Shown piece by piece: positions 20,759-30,688 of a stretch of 64,000 nt of DNA; position 1 is the stretch's first letter; each line of letters starts with the position of its first letter. A program made the translations under genes and the position numbers. Under the pieces are notes generated by a model that did not search any database, had not been told where the DNA came from, and worked only from the letters and a program-made list of their open reading frames with translations. The DNA comes from Fictibacillus enclensis (GTDB lineage Bacteria; Bacillota; Bacilli; Bacillales; Fictibacillaceae), in contig NZ_KQ758617.1 of NCBI RefSeq assembly GCF_001457035.1, positions 1,178,001 through 1,242,000 on the forward strand. The letters are read 5' to 3'.

Positions 20759-20790
20759 ACAGGAGAACCATATCATTCTCCTGTTTTTTT
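20759..20790 (+). terminator. Terminator after pgsA
   Basis: ACAGGAGAA / TTCTCCTGT stem with seven T. Confidence 0.9.
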
Positions 20791-20835
20791 ATTAGACCGA
20801 AAGTTTATACCACATTAATACGGGGGAATACGCGA

Positions 20836-22077
20836 ATGAATGCAGAAATTATTGCTGTCGGAAGCGAGCTTCTTTTAGGACAGATCGCAAACACCAATGC
20901 CCAATTTATTTCATCGGAACTGGCTGAGGCCGGAATCAATGTTTTTTACCATTCCGTAGTGGGTGATAATCCGGGACGTTTGGAAACGGTCATCCAGAAC
21001 GCTCAGACGAGGTCCAATCTGATCATTTTCACCGGAGGTCTCGGACCGACAAAAGATGATTTAACCAAAGAAACCATTGCCGCGGTTTTGGGAAAACAAC
21101 TGGTGTATGATGTGGAAGCAATGGAAGGAATCGAGCTCTATTACAAGAGAACAGGAAGAACGATGACCGAAAATAACAGAAAACAGGCGCTTGTGCTTGA
21201 AGGGGCAGATGTGCTGCCCAACAAAAACGGAATGGCGCCGGGCATGGCCCTTGAAGCGGGTGGAATAACGTATATGCTTCTTCCGGGACCGCCAAAGGAA
21301 ATGCGCCCGATGTTCAGGAATTTCGGTATCACCTATCTCACCGCCAAGCTTCCCGGCGTGGAACCGATCGTATCGAGAGTCCTCCGTTTTTTTGGCATTG
21401 GTGAGTCGCTCCTAGAAGCCACACTGCAGGACATTATCGATGAGCAGACCAACCCGACCGTAGCGCCGCTCGCCGGCAGTCATGAAGTCACCCTGAGACT
21501 GTCTGCCAAATTCAAAGATATACATATGGCAAATATTCAGCTGGACCTGCTTGAAGAACGCATTAACGAGCGGGTTGGTGAATTTTTGTACGGATATGGT
21601 GAAACAAGTCTGACAGAAACAACAGCAGAATATTTAAAAAGCAGCAACCTGACCGTTTCTTCTGCCGAGAGCCTTACTGGCGGTTGGTTCGGGCAGCAGT
21701 TGACCGAGCTGCCCGGCAGTTCAGCATTCTACAAAGGTTCTGTGGTTTGCTACAGCAATGAGATGAAAGAAAAGCTGCTTGATGTCAGCCCGGACGTTCT
21801 CGCATCCCATGGAGCTGTAAGTCCTGACACGGCTAAACAAATGGCGGACAACGTCCGAAAGCTGACTGGTTCGGATATCGGCATCAGTTTTACCGGGGTG
21901 GCAGGACCGGATAAAAGTGAAGGCAAGGAGCCGGGAACCGTTTTTATCGGTTTGTCGGACAAGAACGGAACAGAGGTATTTTCGCTCAGCCTCTCCGGGT
22001 CACGGGCAAGCATAAGAGAGCGGTCGGTAAAGCACGGATTGTTCTTTTTGTTGACAAAGGTCAAGAAAGGTCAATGA
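20836..22077 (+). CDS. cinA: Competence/damage-inducible protein CinA
   Basis: 413 residues in two domains: an N-terminal MoCF-like (COG1058) domain with VGSELLLGQ and [11 protein letters not shown], and a C-terminal nicotinamide-mononucleotide amidase-type domain with SAESLTGGW and GVAGPD. Known CinA proteins salvage pyridine nucleotides and are co-transcribed with recA in several Gram-positives. The start at 20836 matches the family N-terminus; the open frame extends upstream through the pgsA terminator. Confidence 0.92.
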   Translation: MNAEIIAVGSELLLGQIANTNAQFISSELAEAGINVFYHSVVGDNPGRLETVIQNAQTRSNLIIFTGGLGPTKDDLTKETIAAVLGKQLVYDVEAMEGIELYYKRTGRTMTENNRKQALVLEGADVLPNKNGMAPGMALEAGGITYMLLPGPPKEMRPMFRNFGITYLTAKLPGVEPIVSRVLRFFGIGESLLEATLQDIIDEQTNPTVAPLAGSHEVTLRLSAKFKDIHMANIQLDLLEERINERVGEFLYGYGETSLTETTAEYLKSSNLTVSSAESLTGGWFGQQLTELPGSSAFYKGSVVCYSNEMKEKLLDVSPDVLASHGAVSPDTAKQMADNVRKLTGSDIGISFTGVAGPDKSEGKEPGTVFIGLSDKNGTEVFSLSLSGSRASIRERSVKHGLFFLLTKVKKGQ

Positions 22078-22082
22078 AAAAT

Positions 22083-22096
22083 CGAATAAATGTTCG
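22083..22096 (+). promoter_or_regulatory. LexA (DinR) SOS box of recA
   Basis: CGAATAAATGTTCG is a near-perfect 14-bp palindrome of the Bacillus SOS type (consensus CGAACnnnnGTTCG) and lies just upstream of the recA -35 element. Confidence 0.75.
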
Positions 22097-22104
22097 CAAA
22101 AAGA

Positions 22105-22133
22105 TTGGCAAATGAGCAAAAAAGAAGTAAAAT
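22105..22133 (+). promoter_or_regulatory. SigA promoter of recA
   Basis: TTGGCA and TAAAAT with 17-base spacing, nine bases downstream of the SOS box. Confidence 0.7.
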
Positions 22134-22200
22134 AGAACTATAGGAAATGACATCATTTTGTACTTACATGTGCAATGATATAAATTTGAGGAGTGATTAC

Positions 22201-23253
22201 ATGAGCGACCGCAAAGCGGCACTTGACATGGCCTTGCGCCAGATCGAAAAGCAATTCGGAAAAGGTTCCATCATGAAACTTGGCGAGCAGGCTGAACAGA
22301 GAGTCTCCACCATCTCGAGCGGATCTTTGGCGCTTGATATCGCGCTTGGTGTAGGCGGATATCCACGGGGAAGAATCATTGAAGTTTACGGACCTGAATC
22401 TTCCGGTAAAACAACCGTTGCGCTTCATGCGATAGCTGAAGTCCAGAAAAACGGCGGACAAGCTGCTTTTATTGATGCGGAGCATGCCCTTGACCCGGTG
22501 TATGCCCAAAAACTTGGCGTAAACATCGATGAGCTTCTGCTGTCACAGCCGGATACAGGCGAACAGGCGCTTGAAATTGCTGAAGCCCTAGTCCGAAGCG
22601 GCGCAGTGGATATTCTGATCATTGACTCTGTTGCGGCTCTTGTGCCAAAAGCAGAGATTGAAGGCGAAATGGGAGATTCCCATGTGGGTCTTCAGGCAAG
22701 ATTGATGTCCCAGGCTTTGCGTAAGCTTTCCGGAGCAATCAGCAAATCCAAAACCATCGCGGTGTTTATCAACCAGATTCGTGAAAAAGTGGGCGTTATG
22801 TTCGGAAACCCTGAAACCACTCCGGGTGGACGCGCGCTTAAGTTTTATTCTTCTGTCCGTCTTGAAGTCCGCCGTGCGGAAACCCTCAAGCAGGGAACCG
22901 ATATGGTAGGGAATAAAACAAGAATCAAAGTGGTTAAAAACAAGGTTGCACCTCCGTTTAAACAGGCAGAGGTGGACATTATGTACGGCGAAGGGATTTC
23001 AAGAGAAGGGGAAATCCTTGATATTGGTTCCGATATTGACGTGGTTCAAAAGAGCGGCGCCTGGTACTCCTTTGATGGAGACCGTCTCGGCCAGGGCAGA
23101 GAGAACTCCAAGCAATTCTTAAAGGAAAATGAAGAAGTGGCGGAAGAAATCATCACCCAAATCAGAAGCTATTATCAATTGGGTGGGGAAGTCAACACCG
23201 TTGATGCTGCTGCCCGGCCGGAAGAAGAAGAGGAATTTGAGCTAACCGAATAG
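22201..23253 (+). CDS. recA: Recombinase RecA
   Basis: Strand-exchange ATPase and SOS co-protease. 350 residues with Walker A GPESSGKT (64-71), Walker [11 protein letters not shown], and an acidic C-terminal tail. The start at 22201 follows GAGGAGTG. Regulated by the SOS box and promoter immediately upstream; ends in a strong terminator. Confidence 0.98.
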   Translation: MSDRKAALDMALRQIEKQFGKGSIMKLGEQAEQRVSTISSGSLALDIALGVGGYPRGRIIEVYGPESSGKTTVALHAIAEVQKNGGQAAFIDAEHALDPVYAQKLGVNIDELLLSQPDTGEQALEIAEALVRSGAVDILIIDSVAALVPKAEIEGEMGDSHVGLQARLMSQALRKLSGAISKSKTIAVFINQIREKVGVMFGNPETTPGGRALKFYSSVRLEVRRAETLKQGTDMVGNKTRIKVVKNKVAPPFKQAEVDIMYGEGISREGEILDIGSDIDVVQKSGAWYSFDGDRLGQGRENSKQFLKENEEVAEEIITQIRSYYQLGGEVNTVDAAARPEEEEEFELTE

Positions 23254-23259
23254 CACCCG

Positions 23260-23292
23260 AAGGCCGTACATCCCGAATGTACGGCCTTTTTT
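23260..23292 (+). terminator. Terminator after recA
   Basis: AAGGCCGTACAT / ATGTACGGCCTT stem, 5-base loop, T run. Confidence 0.94.
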
Positions 23293-23392
23293 GCAGTATG
23301 TTAAAAACCGTCGTGTGCAGATTTGAAGATTGGAAGGAATTAAAACTTGCCAATTTCATAAGGAAGATTTATTATAGGTGATTTGACATCTC

Positions 23393-23421
23393 TTGACATA
23401 ACGGGCTGTAGTTTATAAAAT
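23393..23421 (+). promoter_or_regulatory. SigA promoter of rny
   Basis: Consensus TTGACA and TAAAAT with 17-base spacing, about 140 bases before rny. The recA-rny interval is short; B. subtilis pbpX is not present between them. Confidence 0.7.
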
Positions 23422-23561
23422 GGAGATATACTTTGATTTCACTCGAAATTAAATGATATGAGCTTAAAATTGAGAATGGCATGACTAGTGCACAACACTT
23501 TGTTACACGAATGATGCTTATGACCCAGTACAAAAAGTAGATAGCAAGAGGAGGTGGAAAC

Positions 23562-25130
23562 ATGGAAACAACATTTATTGTCTTCATCTCCAGTTTGCTT
23601 GTCTCAGCAGGTGTCGGTGCAGTTGTCGGATATCTTGTTAGGAAAAAGATCGCCGAAGCGAAAATTTCGAGCGCTGAAAATGCTGCAGCCCAAATCGTCG
23701 AAGATGCAAAACGAGACGGTGAAGCCAGCAAGAAGGAAGCGCTGCTTGAAGCAAAAGATGAAATCCATAAGCTCAGAACAGAAGCAGAGCGCGAAATTCG
23801 AGATCGCAGAAATGAGCTTCAAAGACAAGAACAACGATTGGTTCAAAAAGAAGAGATTCTGGACAGAAAAAGTGAGACTCTTGATAAAAAAGAGGAATCA
23901 TTGGAAAAACGCGAGGAGTCTCTCACCAAAAAACAACGACAAATTGAAGAGATTGAAAGCAAAGTGGAGGAGCTGCTCAGAGAGCAGCAAAAAGAATTGG
24001 AACGCATATCCGGCTTTACACGTGAAGAAGCAAAGCTGATCATCATGGGAGAAGTGGAAAACGAAGTTTCACACGAAATGGCTATGATGGTGAAAGATAT
24101 GGAAAACCGTGCCAAGGAAGAAGGAGACAAGAAAGCGAAAGAAATTCTTTCTCTGGCGATCCAACGCTGTGCGGCTGACCACGTTGCTGAAACGACGGTT
24201 TCCGTCGTTAACCTGCCAAATGATGAGATGAAGGGACGGATCATCGGGCGTGAAGGGCGAAACATCCGAACACTGGAAACGCTCACAGGTATTGATTTGA
24301 TCATCGATGATACACCTGAAGCGGTCATTCTTTCAGGATTCGACCCGATCCGTCGGGAAATTGCCCGTCTGGCGCTTGATAAGCTTGTCCAGGATGGAAG
24401 GATTCACCCGGCGCGCATTGAAGAAATGGTGGAGAAATCCCGCCGTGAAGTGGATGAATACATCCGTGAAGTCGGTGAACAGACTACATTTGAAATAGGT
24501 GTTCATGGCCTTCACCCTGACTTGATAAAGATTTTAGGCCGATTGAAATATCGTACAAGCTATGGTCAGAACGTGTTGAAGCATTCAACGGAAGTGGCCT
24601 ATCTTACCGGGCTGATGGCTGCAGAAATTGGAGAAGATGTTCATTTGGCACGCCGTGCAGGCTTGCTTCATGACATCGGAAAAGCCATTGACCATGAAGT
24701 GGAAGGCAGCCACGTGGATATCGGCGTGGAATTGGCGACAAAGTACAAAGAACATCCAGTGGTGATCAATTCAATTGCATCCCACCATGGTGATACAGAA
24801 CCAACGTCCATCATTGCGACGCTTGTAGCCGCAGCTGATGCATTATCGGCAGCAAGGCCGGGCGCACGCCGTGAAACGCTTGAAACGTACATTCGCCGTT
24901 TGGAAAAACTCGAAGAGATCTCCGAATCCTTCGACGGCGTGGAAAAATCTTTCGCCATTCAGGCAGGAAGAGAAATCCGAATCATGGTTAAACCTGATTT
25001 AATCGATGATGTGGCTTCTTACCGTCTGGCACGCGATATTACGAAAAAAATTGAAAATGAACTGGATTATCCGGGACATATTAAAGTTACAGTCATTCGG
25101 GAAACAAGAGCAGTTGAGTACGCAAAATAA
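23562..25130 (+). CDS. rny: Ribonuclease Y
   Basis: Membrane-anchored endoribonuclease that initiates decay of most mRNAs. 522 residues: an N-terminal membrane segment (about 4-24), a long charged coiled coil (about 30-200), a KH domain with [12 protein letters not shown] (about 225-235) and an HD domain with [12 protein letters not shown] (His-Asp near residue 370). Start ATG follows GAGGAGGTGG. Confidence 0.96.
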   Translation: METTFIVFISSLLVSAGVGAVVGYLVRKKIAEAKISSAENAAAQIVEDAKRDGEASKKEALLEAKDEIHKLRTEAEREIRDRRNELQRQEQRLVQKEEILDRKSETLDKKEESLEKREESLTKKQRQIEEIESKVEELLREQQKELERISGFTREEAKLIIMGEVENEVSHEMAMMVKDMENRAKEEGDKKAKEILSLAIQRCAADHVAETTVSVVNLPNDEMKGRIIGREGRNIRTLETLTGIDLIIDDTPEAVILSGFDPIRREIARLALDKLVQDGRIHPARIEEMVEKSRREVDEYIREVGEQTTFEIGVHGLHPDLIKILGRLKYRTSYGQNVLKHSTEVAYLTGLMAAEIGEDVHLARRAGLLHDIGKAIDHEVEGSHVDIGVELATKYKEHPVVINSIASHHGDTEPTSIIATLVAAADALSAARPGARRETLETYIRRLEKLEEISESFDGVEKSFAIQAGREIRIMVKPDLIDDVASYRLARDITKKIENELDYPGHIKVTVIRETRAVEYAK

Positions 25131-25159
25131 AGTGGTGAAAACCACTTTATTTTGTTTTT
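25123..25159 (+). terminator. Terminator after rny
   Basis: AAAATAAAGTGGT / ACCACTTTATTTT stem with GAAA loop, overlapping the rny stop. Confidence 0.92.
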
Positions 25160-25190
25160 ATGCAGAGGTTGAATGAAAAAGGAGAGCCTG

Positions 25191-25985
25191 ATGAAGATTT
25201 TATTCATAGGGGATGTTGTAGGGGCCCCGGGAAGAAAGATGATCGATATGTACCTGCCGAAGCTGAAACGTAAGTACCAGCCGCTTGTCACCATTGTAAA
25301 TGGTGAAAACGCGGCCCATGGCAGAGGAATTACCGGCAAAATCGTAAAAGGAATATTTGAAGCGGGAGCCCAGGCGATTACCCTTGGCAACCATGCGTGG
25401 GACAATAAAGAGATCTTTGAAATTATTGATACGACTCCCCAGCTTGTCCGTCCGGCCAACTTTCCGGAGGGGACACCGGGCAGTGGTTCCGCAATTTTAA
25501 AGATGAACCAGCTTGAGGTTGGTATTATCAATCTGCAGGGAAGAACCTTCCTGCCACCCCTCGATTGCCCGTTTGAAAAAGCCGAAGAGCTGATCCGCGA
25601 TATGCGCAAACGGACGCCTATTATCTTTGTGGACTTCCATGCAGAGGCAACCAGTGAAAAACAAGCAATGGGATGGTTTTTGGATGGCAAGGTGACGGCG
25701 GTTGTCGGAACCCACACACACGTTCAAACTGCCGATCAGCGGATCTTGCCGGAAGGAACGGCTTATTTGACCGATGTCGGCATGACCGGCCCCTATGACG
25801 GAATCCTTGGTATGGACCGGGAAGCGGTGATAAAAAAGTTTGTTACCAGTTTACCGGTAAGGTTTGAAGTATCTTCCGGACGGGAACAGTTAAGTGGCGT
25901 AATAATAGAGTGTGATCCTGCAACTGGAAAAGCCAAAAGTATCAAGACGATTCTTATTAACGATGACCACCCGTTTTTTGAATAA
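25191..25985 (+). CDS. ymdB: Phosphodiesterase YmdB
   Basis: 264-residue metallophosphoesterase; the B. subtilis protein is a cyclic-nucleotide phosphodiesterase that affects biofilm and motility choice. Metal ligands are visible in FIGDVVG, NGENAAHG, GNHAWDN, DFHAEATSEK and GTHTHVQT. The ATG at 25191 has AAAGGAGAG eight bases upstream; the in-frame ATG at 25173 lies before that site. Confidence 0.93.
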   Translation: MKILFIGDVVGAPGRKMIDMYLPKLKRKYQPLVTIVNGENAAHGRGITGKIVKGIFEAGAQAITLGNHAWDNKEIFEIIDTTPQLVRPANFPEGTPGSGSAILKMNQLEVGIINLQGRTFLPPLDCPFEKAEELIRDMRKRTPIIFVDFHAEATSEKQAMGWFLDGKVTAVVGTHTHVQTADQRILPEGTAYLTDVGMTGPYDGILGMDREAVIKKFVTSLPVRFEVSSGREQLSGVIIECDPATGKAKSIKTILINDDHPFFE

Positions 25986-26050
25986 GAGGCGAATCGTCAT
26001 GCCGTATATACACGCTCAGGCTTATTGATCTGAATGAAACTTTTCCGTCT

Positions 26051-26080
26051 GCAGGAATACGGGCTCTTACCAATGAATAT
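26051..26080 (+). promoter_or_regulatory. SigH promoter of spoVS
   Basis: GCAGGAATA (consensus RnAGGAwww) and AATGAATAT (consensus RnnGAATww) with a 12-base gap, about 40 bases before spoVS. Both elements match fully. SigH control of spoVS is known in B. subtilis. Confidence 0.8.
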
Positions 26081-26119
26081 AGTAGAATTGGTATCAGATC
26101 TCTAAGGAGGTACAAATTA

Positions 26120-26380
26120 ATGGAAATATTAAAAGTTTCAGCAAAATCCAACCCTAATTCTGTAGCTGGTGCGCTTGCCGGAGTCCTTCGTGAACGTGGA
26201 GGGGCTGAAATACAGGCAATTGGGGCAGGTGCATTAAACCAAGCCGTTAAGGCAGTAGCCATTGCACGAGGATTTGTAGCACCCAGCGGAGTCGACCTCA
26301 TTTGTATTCCTGCTTTTACGGAAATTCTGATCGATGGAGAGGAACGGACTGCGATCAAGTTGATCGTGGAACCTCGATAA
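26120..26380 (+). CDS. spoVS: Stage V sporulation protein S
   Basis: 86-residue Alba-like small protein needed for progression of sporulation. Near-invariant family sequence is visible throughout (opening MEILKVSAKSNPNSVAGALA). Ribosome site AAGGAGG. Confidence 0.97.
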   Translation: MEILKVSAKSNPNSVAGALAGVLRERGGAEIQAIGAGALNQAVKAVAIARGFVAPSGVDLICIPAFTEILIDGEERTAIKLIVEPR

Positions 26381-26398
26381 TTGAAAAAACCATGGACT

Positions 26399-26436
26399 GG
26401 CCTGTTTTCATGAATTCATGTGAACAGGCCTTTTTC
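26399..26436 (+). terminator. Terminator after spoVS
   Basis: GGCCTGTT / AACAGGCC stem enclosing an inner CATGAATTCATG palindrome, followed by five T. Confidence 0.92.
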
Positions 26437-26469
26437 ACGGAAGGGTCCTGGATTTATTTCCAAGAATAC

Positions 26470-26512
26470 TTGCTTTTTTGCGAATATAGAGCTAGAATTG
26501 TAAGCGTTTAGT
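26470..26512 (+). promoter_or_regulatory. korAB promoter with overlapping CcpA cre site
   Basis: TTGCTT (26470-26475) and TAGAAT (26493-26498) at 17-base spacing form the promoter. Immediately downstream, TGTAAGCGTTTAGT (26499-26512) matches the cre consensus TGWAARCGYTWNCW at 13 of 14 positions and covers the expected transcription start, a repressing position for CcpA. Confidence 0.62.
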
Positions 26513-26669
26513 ACATATTTAAACACACAAACTGATACCCATCTCAAGAATCAGCGCGCTTATTTTCGACAGGAAAAGAGCGTATTTTTATACATTGAGA
26601 TTTATTTTTATTTCTCCAATGAAGCTGTGGATGAGTATACGGATGAAAAGAATAGAAGGGGTGGAGTAC

Positions 26670-28406
26670 ATGATTGATCAACTTTCCTGGAAAGTTGGCG
26701 GACAGCAAGGGGAAGGAATCGACAGTACCGGTGAAATTTTTGCCATGGCCTTAAACCGGCTTGGATACTATCTCTACAGCTACCGGCACTTTTCTTCTCG
26801 AATTAAAGGCGGCCATACGAATAATAAAATCCGCGTCAGCACAAAGCAAACCAGATCGATTTCCGATGATCTGGATATTCTTGTCGCATTTGACCAGGAA
26901 ACGATCGATGTTAATATACATGAAATGCGGGACGGCGGTGTCGTCATCGGTGATGCTAAATTCAATCCGGTCGTACCAGAAGGATCAAAGGTCAGGCTTT
27001 TTTCCGTGCCGTTTACGGAGATTGCCAATGAGCTCGGAACATCGCTCATGAAAAACATGGTAGCCATCGGGGCAACCAGTGCGGTTCTTGATCTTCCCGC
27101 TGAAGCTTATACCGAAGTAGTGGAAGAAATCTTTTTACGAAAAGGCGCTAAAGTCGTTGAAAAGAACATGGAAGCCATCCGAAGGGGTGCGGTTTACTTT
27201 ATGGAGGCAGCCGGCGGACCTCTTGCAGGCTTCCAGTTGAACAAGGCGGATGGTCAAAAACGGATGTTTATGATTGGCAATGATGCGATCGCTCTTGGTT
27301 TTGTGGCAGGTGGCGTGCGTTTCATGTCTGCTTATCCGATTACACCGGCGTCTGAAATTATGGAATACCTGATTAAAAAGCTTCCCCAGTTTGGCGGAAC
27401 TGTTATTCAGACAGAGGATGAGATTGCGGCAGCCACAATGGCAATCGGCGCGAACTATGCCGGTGTTCGTACAGTTACTTCTTCTGCAGGGCCGGGCTTG
27501 TCCCTCATGATGGAATCTATCGGTCTTGCCGGCATGACCGAAACGCCGCTCGTAATCGTCGATACGCAGCGCGGAGGCCCGAGTACAGGACTACCTACCA
27601 AACAGGAACAGTCCGACTTGATGGCTATGATTTACGGTACTCATGGTGAAATTCCAAAGGTCGTTATGGCGCCAAGCACCGCAGAGGAAGCCTTTTATGA
27701 TGCAGTGGAAGCACTAAATATTGCCGAAGAATATCAATGTCCTGTTATTCTTTTGACCGATCTTCAGCTTTCACTCGGCAAGCAGTCCGTTGAACCGCTT
27801 GACTTTGGAAAAGTGGAAATTCGCCGCGGCGCACTGGACCTGAACGCTGAGCTTCCGGAAGTGGAAGGCGGTTATTTCAAACGATATGAAGTAACAGAAT
27901 CAGGCGTCTCGCCGCGTGTCATCCCTGGGATGAAAAACGGTATTCATCACGTAACCGGGGTAGAGCACGATGAGACGGGCAAGCCTTCCGAGGTGGCAGC
28001 CAACCGCCTGAAGCAAATGGATAAACGCTTGAGAAAGCTTAAGAATTTAACATTCAATACACCAGTCGTTAAATACACGCCGAACGAGGAAGCCGACCTG
28101 CTGCTCGTTGGTTTTAATTCCACCCGGGGTGTGATTGAAGAAATCATTCCTCGTCTGGAAGCAGAAGGACTTAAGGTGAACCATGCACACCTTCGTCTGA
28201 TTCATCCGTTCCCGCTTAAAGAAATGAAAGAATTGGTGGATTCAGCGAAAAAAGTAGCTGTTATCGAAAATAACGCAACAGGTCAGCTTGCCAACATTCT
28301 CAAGATGAACCTTGGATCACACGAAAAGATTGAAAGCATCTTGAAATATGATGGTAATCCTTTCCTTCCATCGGAAGTTTTCAATAAATGCAAGGAGCTG
28401 GTTTAA
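26670..28406 (+). CDS. korA: 2-oxoacid:ferredoxin oxidoreductase, alpha subunit
   Basis: Oxidises a 2-oxoacid (probably 2-oxoglutarate) to its acyl-CoA with ferredoxin as acceptor. 578 residues with the gamma domain at the N-terminus (GGQQGEGIDSTG, about 1-190) fused to the alpha/pyrimidine-binding domain (SAYPITPASEIMEYL, about 210 onward), the usual Bacillaceae arrangement. The ATG at 26670 has GAAGGGGTGG upstream. Directly abuts korB. Substrate choice is inferred. Confidence 0.88.
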   Translation: MIDQLSWKVGGQQGEGIDSTGEIFAMALNRLGYYLYSYRHFSSRIKGGHTNNKIRVSTKQTRSISDDLDILVAFDQETIDVNIHEMRDGGVVIGDAKFNPVVPEGSKVRLFSVPFTEIANELGTSLMKNMVAIGATSAVLDLPAEAYTEVVEEIFLRKGAKVVEKNMEAIRRGAVYFMEAAGGPLAGFQLNKADGQKRMFMIGNDAIALGFVAGGVRFMSAYPITPASEIMEYLIKKLPQFGGTVIQTEDEIAAATMAIGANYAGVRTVTSSAGPGLSLMMESIGLAGMTETPLVIVDTQRGGPSTGLPTKQEQSDLMAMIYGTHGEIPKVVMAPSTAEEAFYDAVEALNIAEEYQCPVILLTDLQLSLGKQSVEPLDFGKVEIRRGALDLNAELPEVEGGYFKRYEVTESGVSPRVIPGMKNGIHHVTGVEHDETGKPSEVAANRLKQMDKRLRKLKNLTFNTPVVKYTPNEEADLLLVGFNSTRGVIEEIIPRLEAEGLKVNHAHLRLIHPFPLKEMKELVDSAKKVAVIENNATGQLANILKMNLGSHEKIESILKYDGNPFLPSEVFNKCKELV

Positions 28407-29273
28407 GTGGCGACGTTTAAAGAATTCAGAAACTCAGTAAAACCGAATTGGTGTCCCGGCTGCGGAGATTTCTCCGTTCAGGCATCCATACAGCGGGCAG
28501 CAGCCAACGTCGGTCTTGAGCCGGATGATCTCGCTGTCATTTCCGGCATCGGCTGTTCCGGACGTATTTCCGGTTATATCAAATCCTATGGCTTCCATGG
28601 CATCCATGGACGCGTGCTGCCGATTGCTCAGGGCGTTAAAATGGCAAACCGTGACCTGACCGTTATTGCTTCCGGTGGTGACGGCGATGGATTTGCCATC
28701 GGTATGGGCCATACCGTTCATGCCATCCGCCGAAACATTGATGTCACGTACATCGTTATGGACAATCAAATTTACGGATTAACCAAAGGGCAAACGTCTC
28801 CGCGATCTGCTGAAGGCTTTAAGACGAAAAGTACACCAGAGGGTTCTGTGGAATCAGCCATCGGAATCATGGAGCTTGCCCTTACCGCAGGCGCCACTTT
28901 TGTTGCACAGAGCTTTTCCAGTGATTTAAAAGAATTGACTGCGATTATTCAAAAAGGTATCGAGCACAAAGGGTTCTCCCTGATTAATGTATTCTCGCCT
29001 TGTGTGACATACAATAAAGTGAACACGTATGACTGGTTTAAAGAGCACTTAATCAGTCTTGATACGATCGAAGGATATGATTCTTCCAACCGTATGCAGG
29101 CCATGCAAACCTTAATGGAGCATGACGGACTGGTCAAGGGAATCATCTATCAAAACACACAGAAGCCATCCTACCAGGAATTGGCTCACGGCTACAGCCA
29201 AGACGCACTCGCTCATGCTGACCTCAAAATGGATGAGCAGAAATTCAATGAGTTGCTCGCGGAATTTATGTAA
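28407..29273 (+). CDS. korB: 2-oxoacid:ferredoxin oxidoreductase, beta subunit
   Basis: 288-residue thiamine-pyrophosphate subunit with cysteine motif WCPGCGDFS (cluster/TPP region), GIGCSGR, the TPP site GGDGDGFAIG, and NQIYGLTKGQTSPRS. GTG start right after the korA stop with AAGGAG upstream, so the subunits are made together. Confidence 0.9.
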   Translation: MATFKEFRNSVKPNWCPGCGDFSVQASIQRAAANVGLEPDDLAVISGIGCSGRISGYIKSYGFHGIHGRVLPIAQGVKMANRDLTVIASGGDGDGFAIGMGHTVHAIRRNIDVTYIVMDNQIYGLTKGQTSPRSAEGFKTKSTPEGSVESAIGIMELALTAGATFVAQSFSSDLKELTAIIQKGIEHKGFSLINVFSPCVTYNKVNTYDWFKEHLISLDTIEGYDSSNRMQAMQTLMEHDGLVKGIIYQNTQKPSYQELAHGYSQDALAHADLKMDEQKFNELLAEFM

Positions 29274-29280
29274 AAAAAGA

Positions 29281-29318
29281 AAAGGCATCCTGAACCATGT
29301 TCAGGATGCCTTTTTTTG
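29281..29318. terminator. Bidirectional terminator between korB and the MFS gene
   Basis: AAAGGCATCCTGAA / TTCAGGATGCCTTT stem flanked by A and T runs, so it can end both convergent transcripts; it includes the last codons of the MFS gene. Confidence 0.92.
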
Positions 29319-30500
29319 CTGTGAAAGCGCCAGACGGAGCTTTTTGTTTCTTGCGATGGAAACCATGTTGATCAAGAGAAAGATCATCGTAATGTAAAAG
29401 ATGTCTTTAATATTATAGGTGGCTGCAATAAAGGTGCCGAGCAGCGGGCCCAGCAGATTTCCGAGAAAGCGTGCCGATGAACTGAGACCGAATGCTGTCG
29501 CCTGAAGATGAGCGGGAGCGAGTTTTTTTACAAGTACATTTAACGAAGGAATCATCCCACCGATAAAGAGGCCGAGCAGAAACCTTCCCGCAAGAAGCAC
29601 CTTGACGTTGGTGGCCAGGACTTGCGGCAGAAAAGCGAGGGCGGCCATGATCAGGGAGAAAATGAGCACCTTTCGCTGGCCGATTTTATCACCGATCCTT
29701 CCCAGTATGGGTGAACCAATGAGGTTGGCGATCCCGGTTACCGCACTGATCAAACCAACAATCAGGGTTAGATGCTGGCCGTGATAAATCGTTCTCGTGT
29801 AAAGTGTGATGATCGGCTGAATGCTCATCATGGCGAGCTGAGTAATGGCAGCCGCAATAAAAACAGGAAAAAGCGGTCGCAATGCTTTGTATTCCTTTTT
29901 CTTTTTCTGCTTTTGACCCTTTTTCGTTTTCACCGTTACATCTTCATGAATGAGAAACAGGACGACCAGGCCGGCGATCAAAGTGAGCCCGCCCGTTACG
30001 AAAAAGACGCCTTCAAAGCCGAACGCTTCCGATAAAAAGCCACCGATTAAAGGACCGACAAGGGTTCCGACGATCTGGCCCGTTTGCAGGGTGCCCAGTG
30101 ATTTGCCGGCGTGCTCATCAGGCGTAACGGAGGCTTGAAGGGAGATGCTCATGGAAATAAAGCCCGAAAACAAACCGTTGATCAGGCGCAGAATCAAAAG
30201 CTGGCCCGGCCCGGTGGCAAAGCCCATCAATGCAGTAATAGCTCCCATTCCGATCGCAGAGCGGATGAGCATGGCTTTACGTCCGTAGCGGTCGGCAAGC
30301 GAGCCCCAGAGCGGCTGAAACAAGAAAGAGGTAATAAATTGGGCTGAAAAAATCCAGCCGGTCCAATGCTCCACCTGCTGGAGGTTATGAACGCCAAGCT
30401 TTTCGATATAAAGGGGTAAGAAGGGGATGATCAGACTCATGCCGGCCGCAATGAGAAAATTGGCCGGCCAGAGGATCCATAGGGAGCGTTTCCAGTACAT
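29301..30500 (-). CDS. MFS drug-efflux-type transporter
   Basis: 399-residue major facilitator with twelve predicted membrane segments and the motif-A region WGSLADRYGRKAML after segment 2, of the DHA1 multidrug antiporter group. A lysine-rich loop (about 195-215) separates the two halves. Faces korAB. Substrate cannot be told from sequence. Confidence 0.85.
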   Translation of the reverse strand: MYWKRSLWILWPANFLIAAGMSLIIPFLPLYIEKLGVHNLQQVEHWTGWIFSAQFITSFLFQPLWGSLADRYGRKAMLIRSAIGMGAITALMGFATGPGQLLILRLINGLFSGFISMSISLQASVTPDEHAGKSLGTLQTGQIVGTLVGPLIGGFLSEAFGFEGVFFVTGGLTLIAGLVVLFLIHEDVTVKTKKGQKQKKKKEYKALRPLFPVFIAAAITQLAMMSIQPIITLYTRTIYHGQHLTLIVGLISAVTGIANLIGSPILGRIGDKIGQRKVLIFSLIMAALAFLPQVLATNVKVLLAGRFLLGLFIGGMIPSLNVLVKKLAPAHLQATAFGLSSSARFLGNLLGPLLGTFIAATYNIKDIFYITMIFLLINMVSIARNKKLRLALSQQKKAS

Positions 30501-30688
30501 AAAACCATCATCTCTTTCGTTTGCAAAGTATCTGATTCTATTTTACTCTTATTTATTAATAAAGTGAAATATAAGTATGGTTAAATACAAGTGCATTACC
30601 ATGGCAAACATTCCTTTTGAGCGGGAAGTCTGTTATAATATTAAAGTTATGAAAGAAACGGCCCCAGAACGTTTAGGGAGGAATTGCA

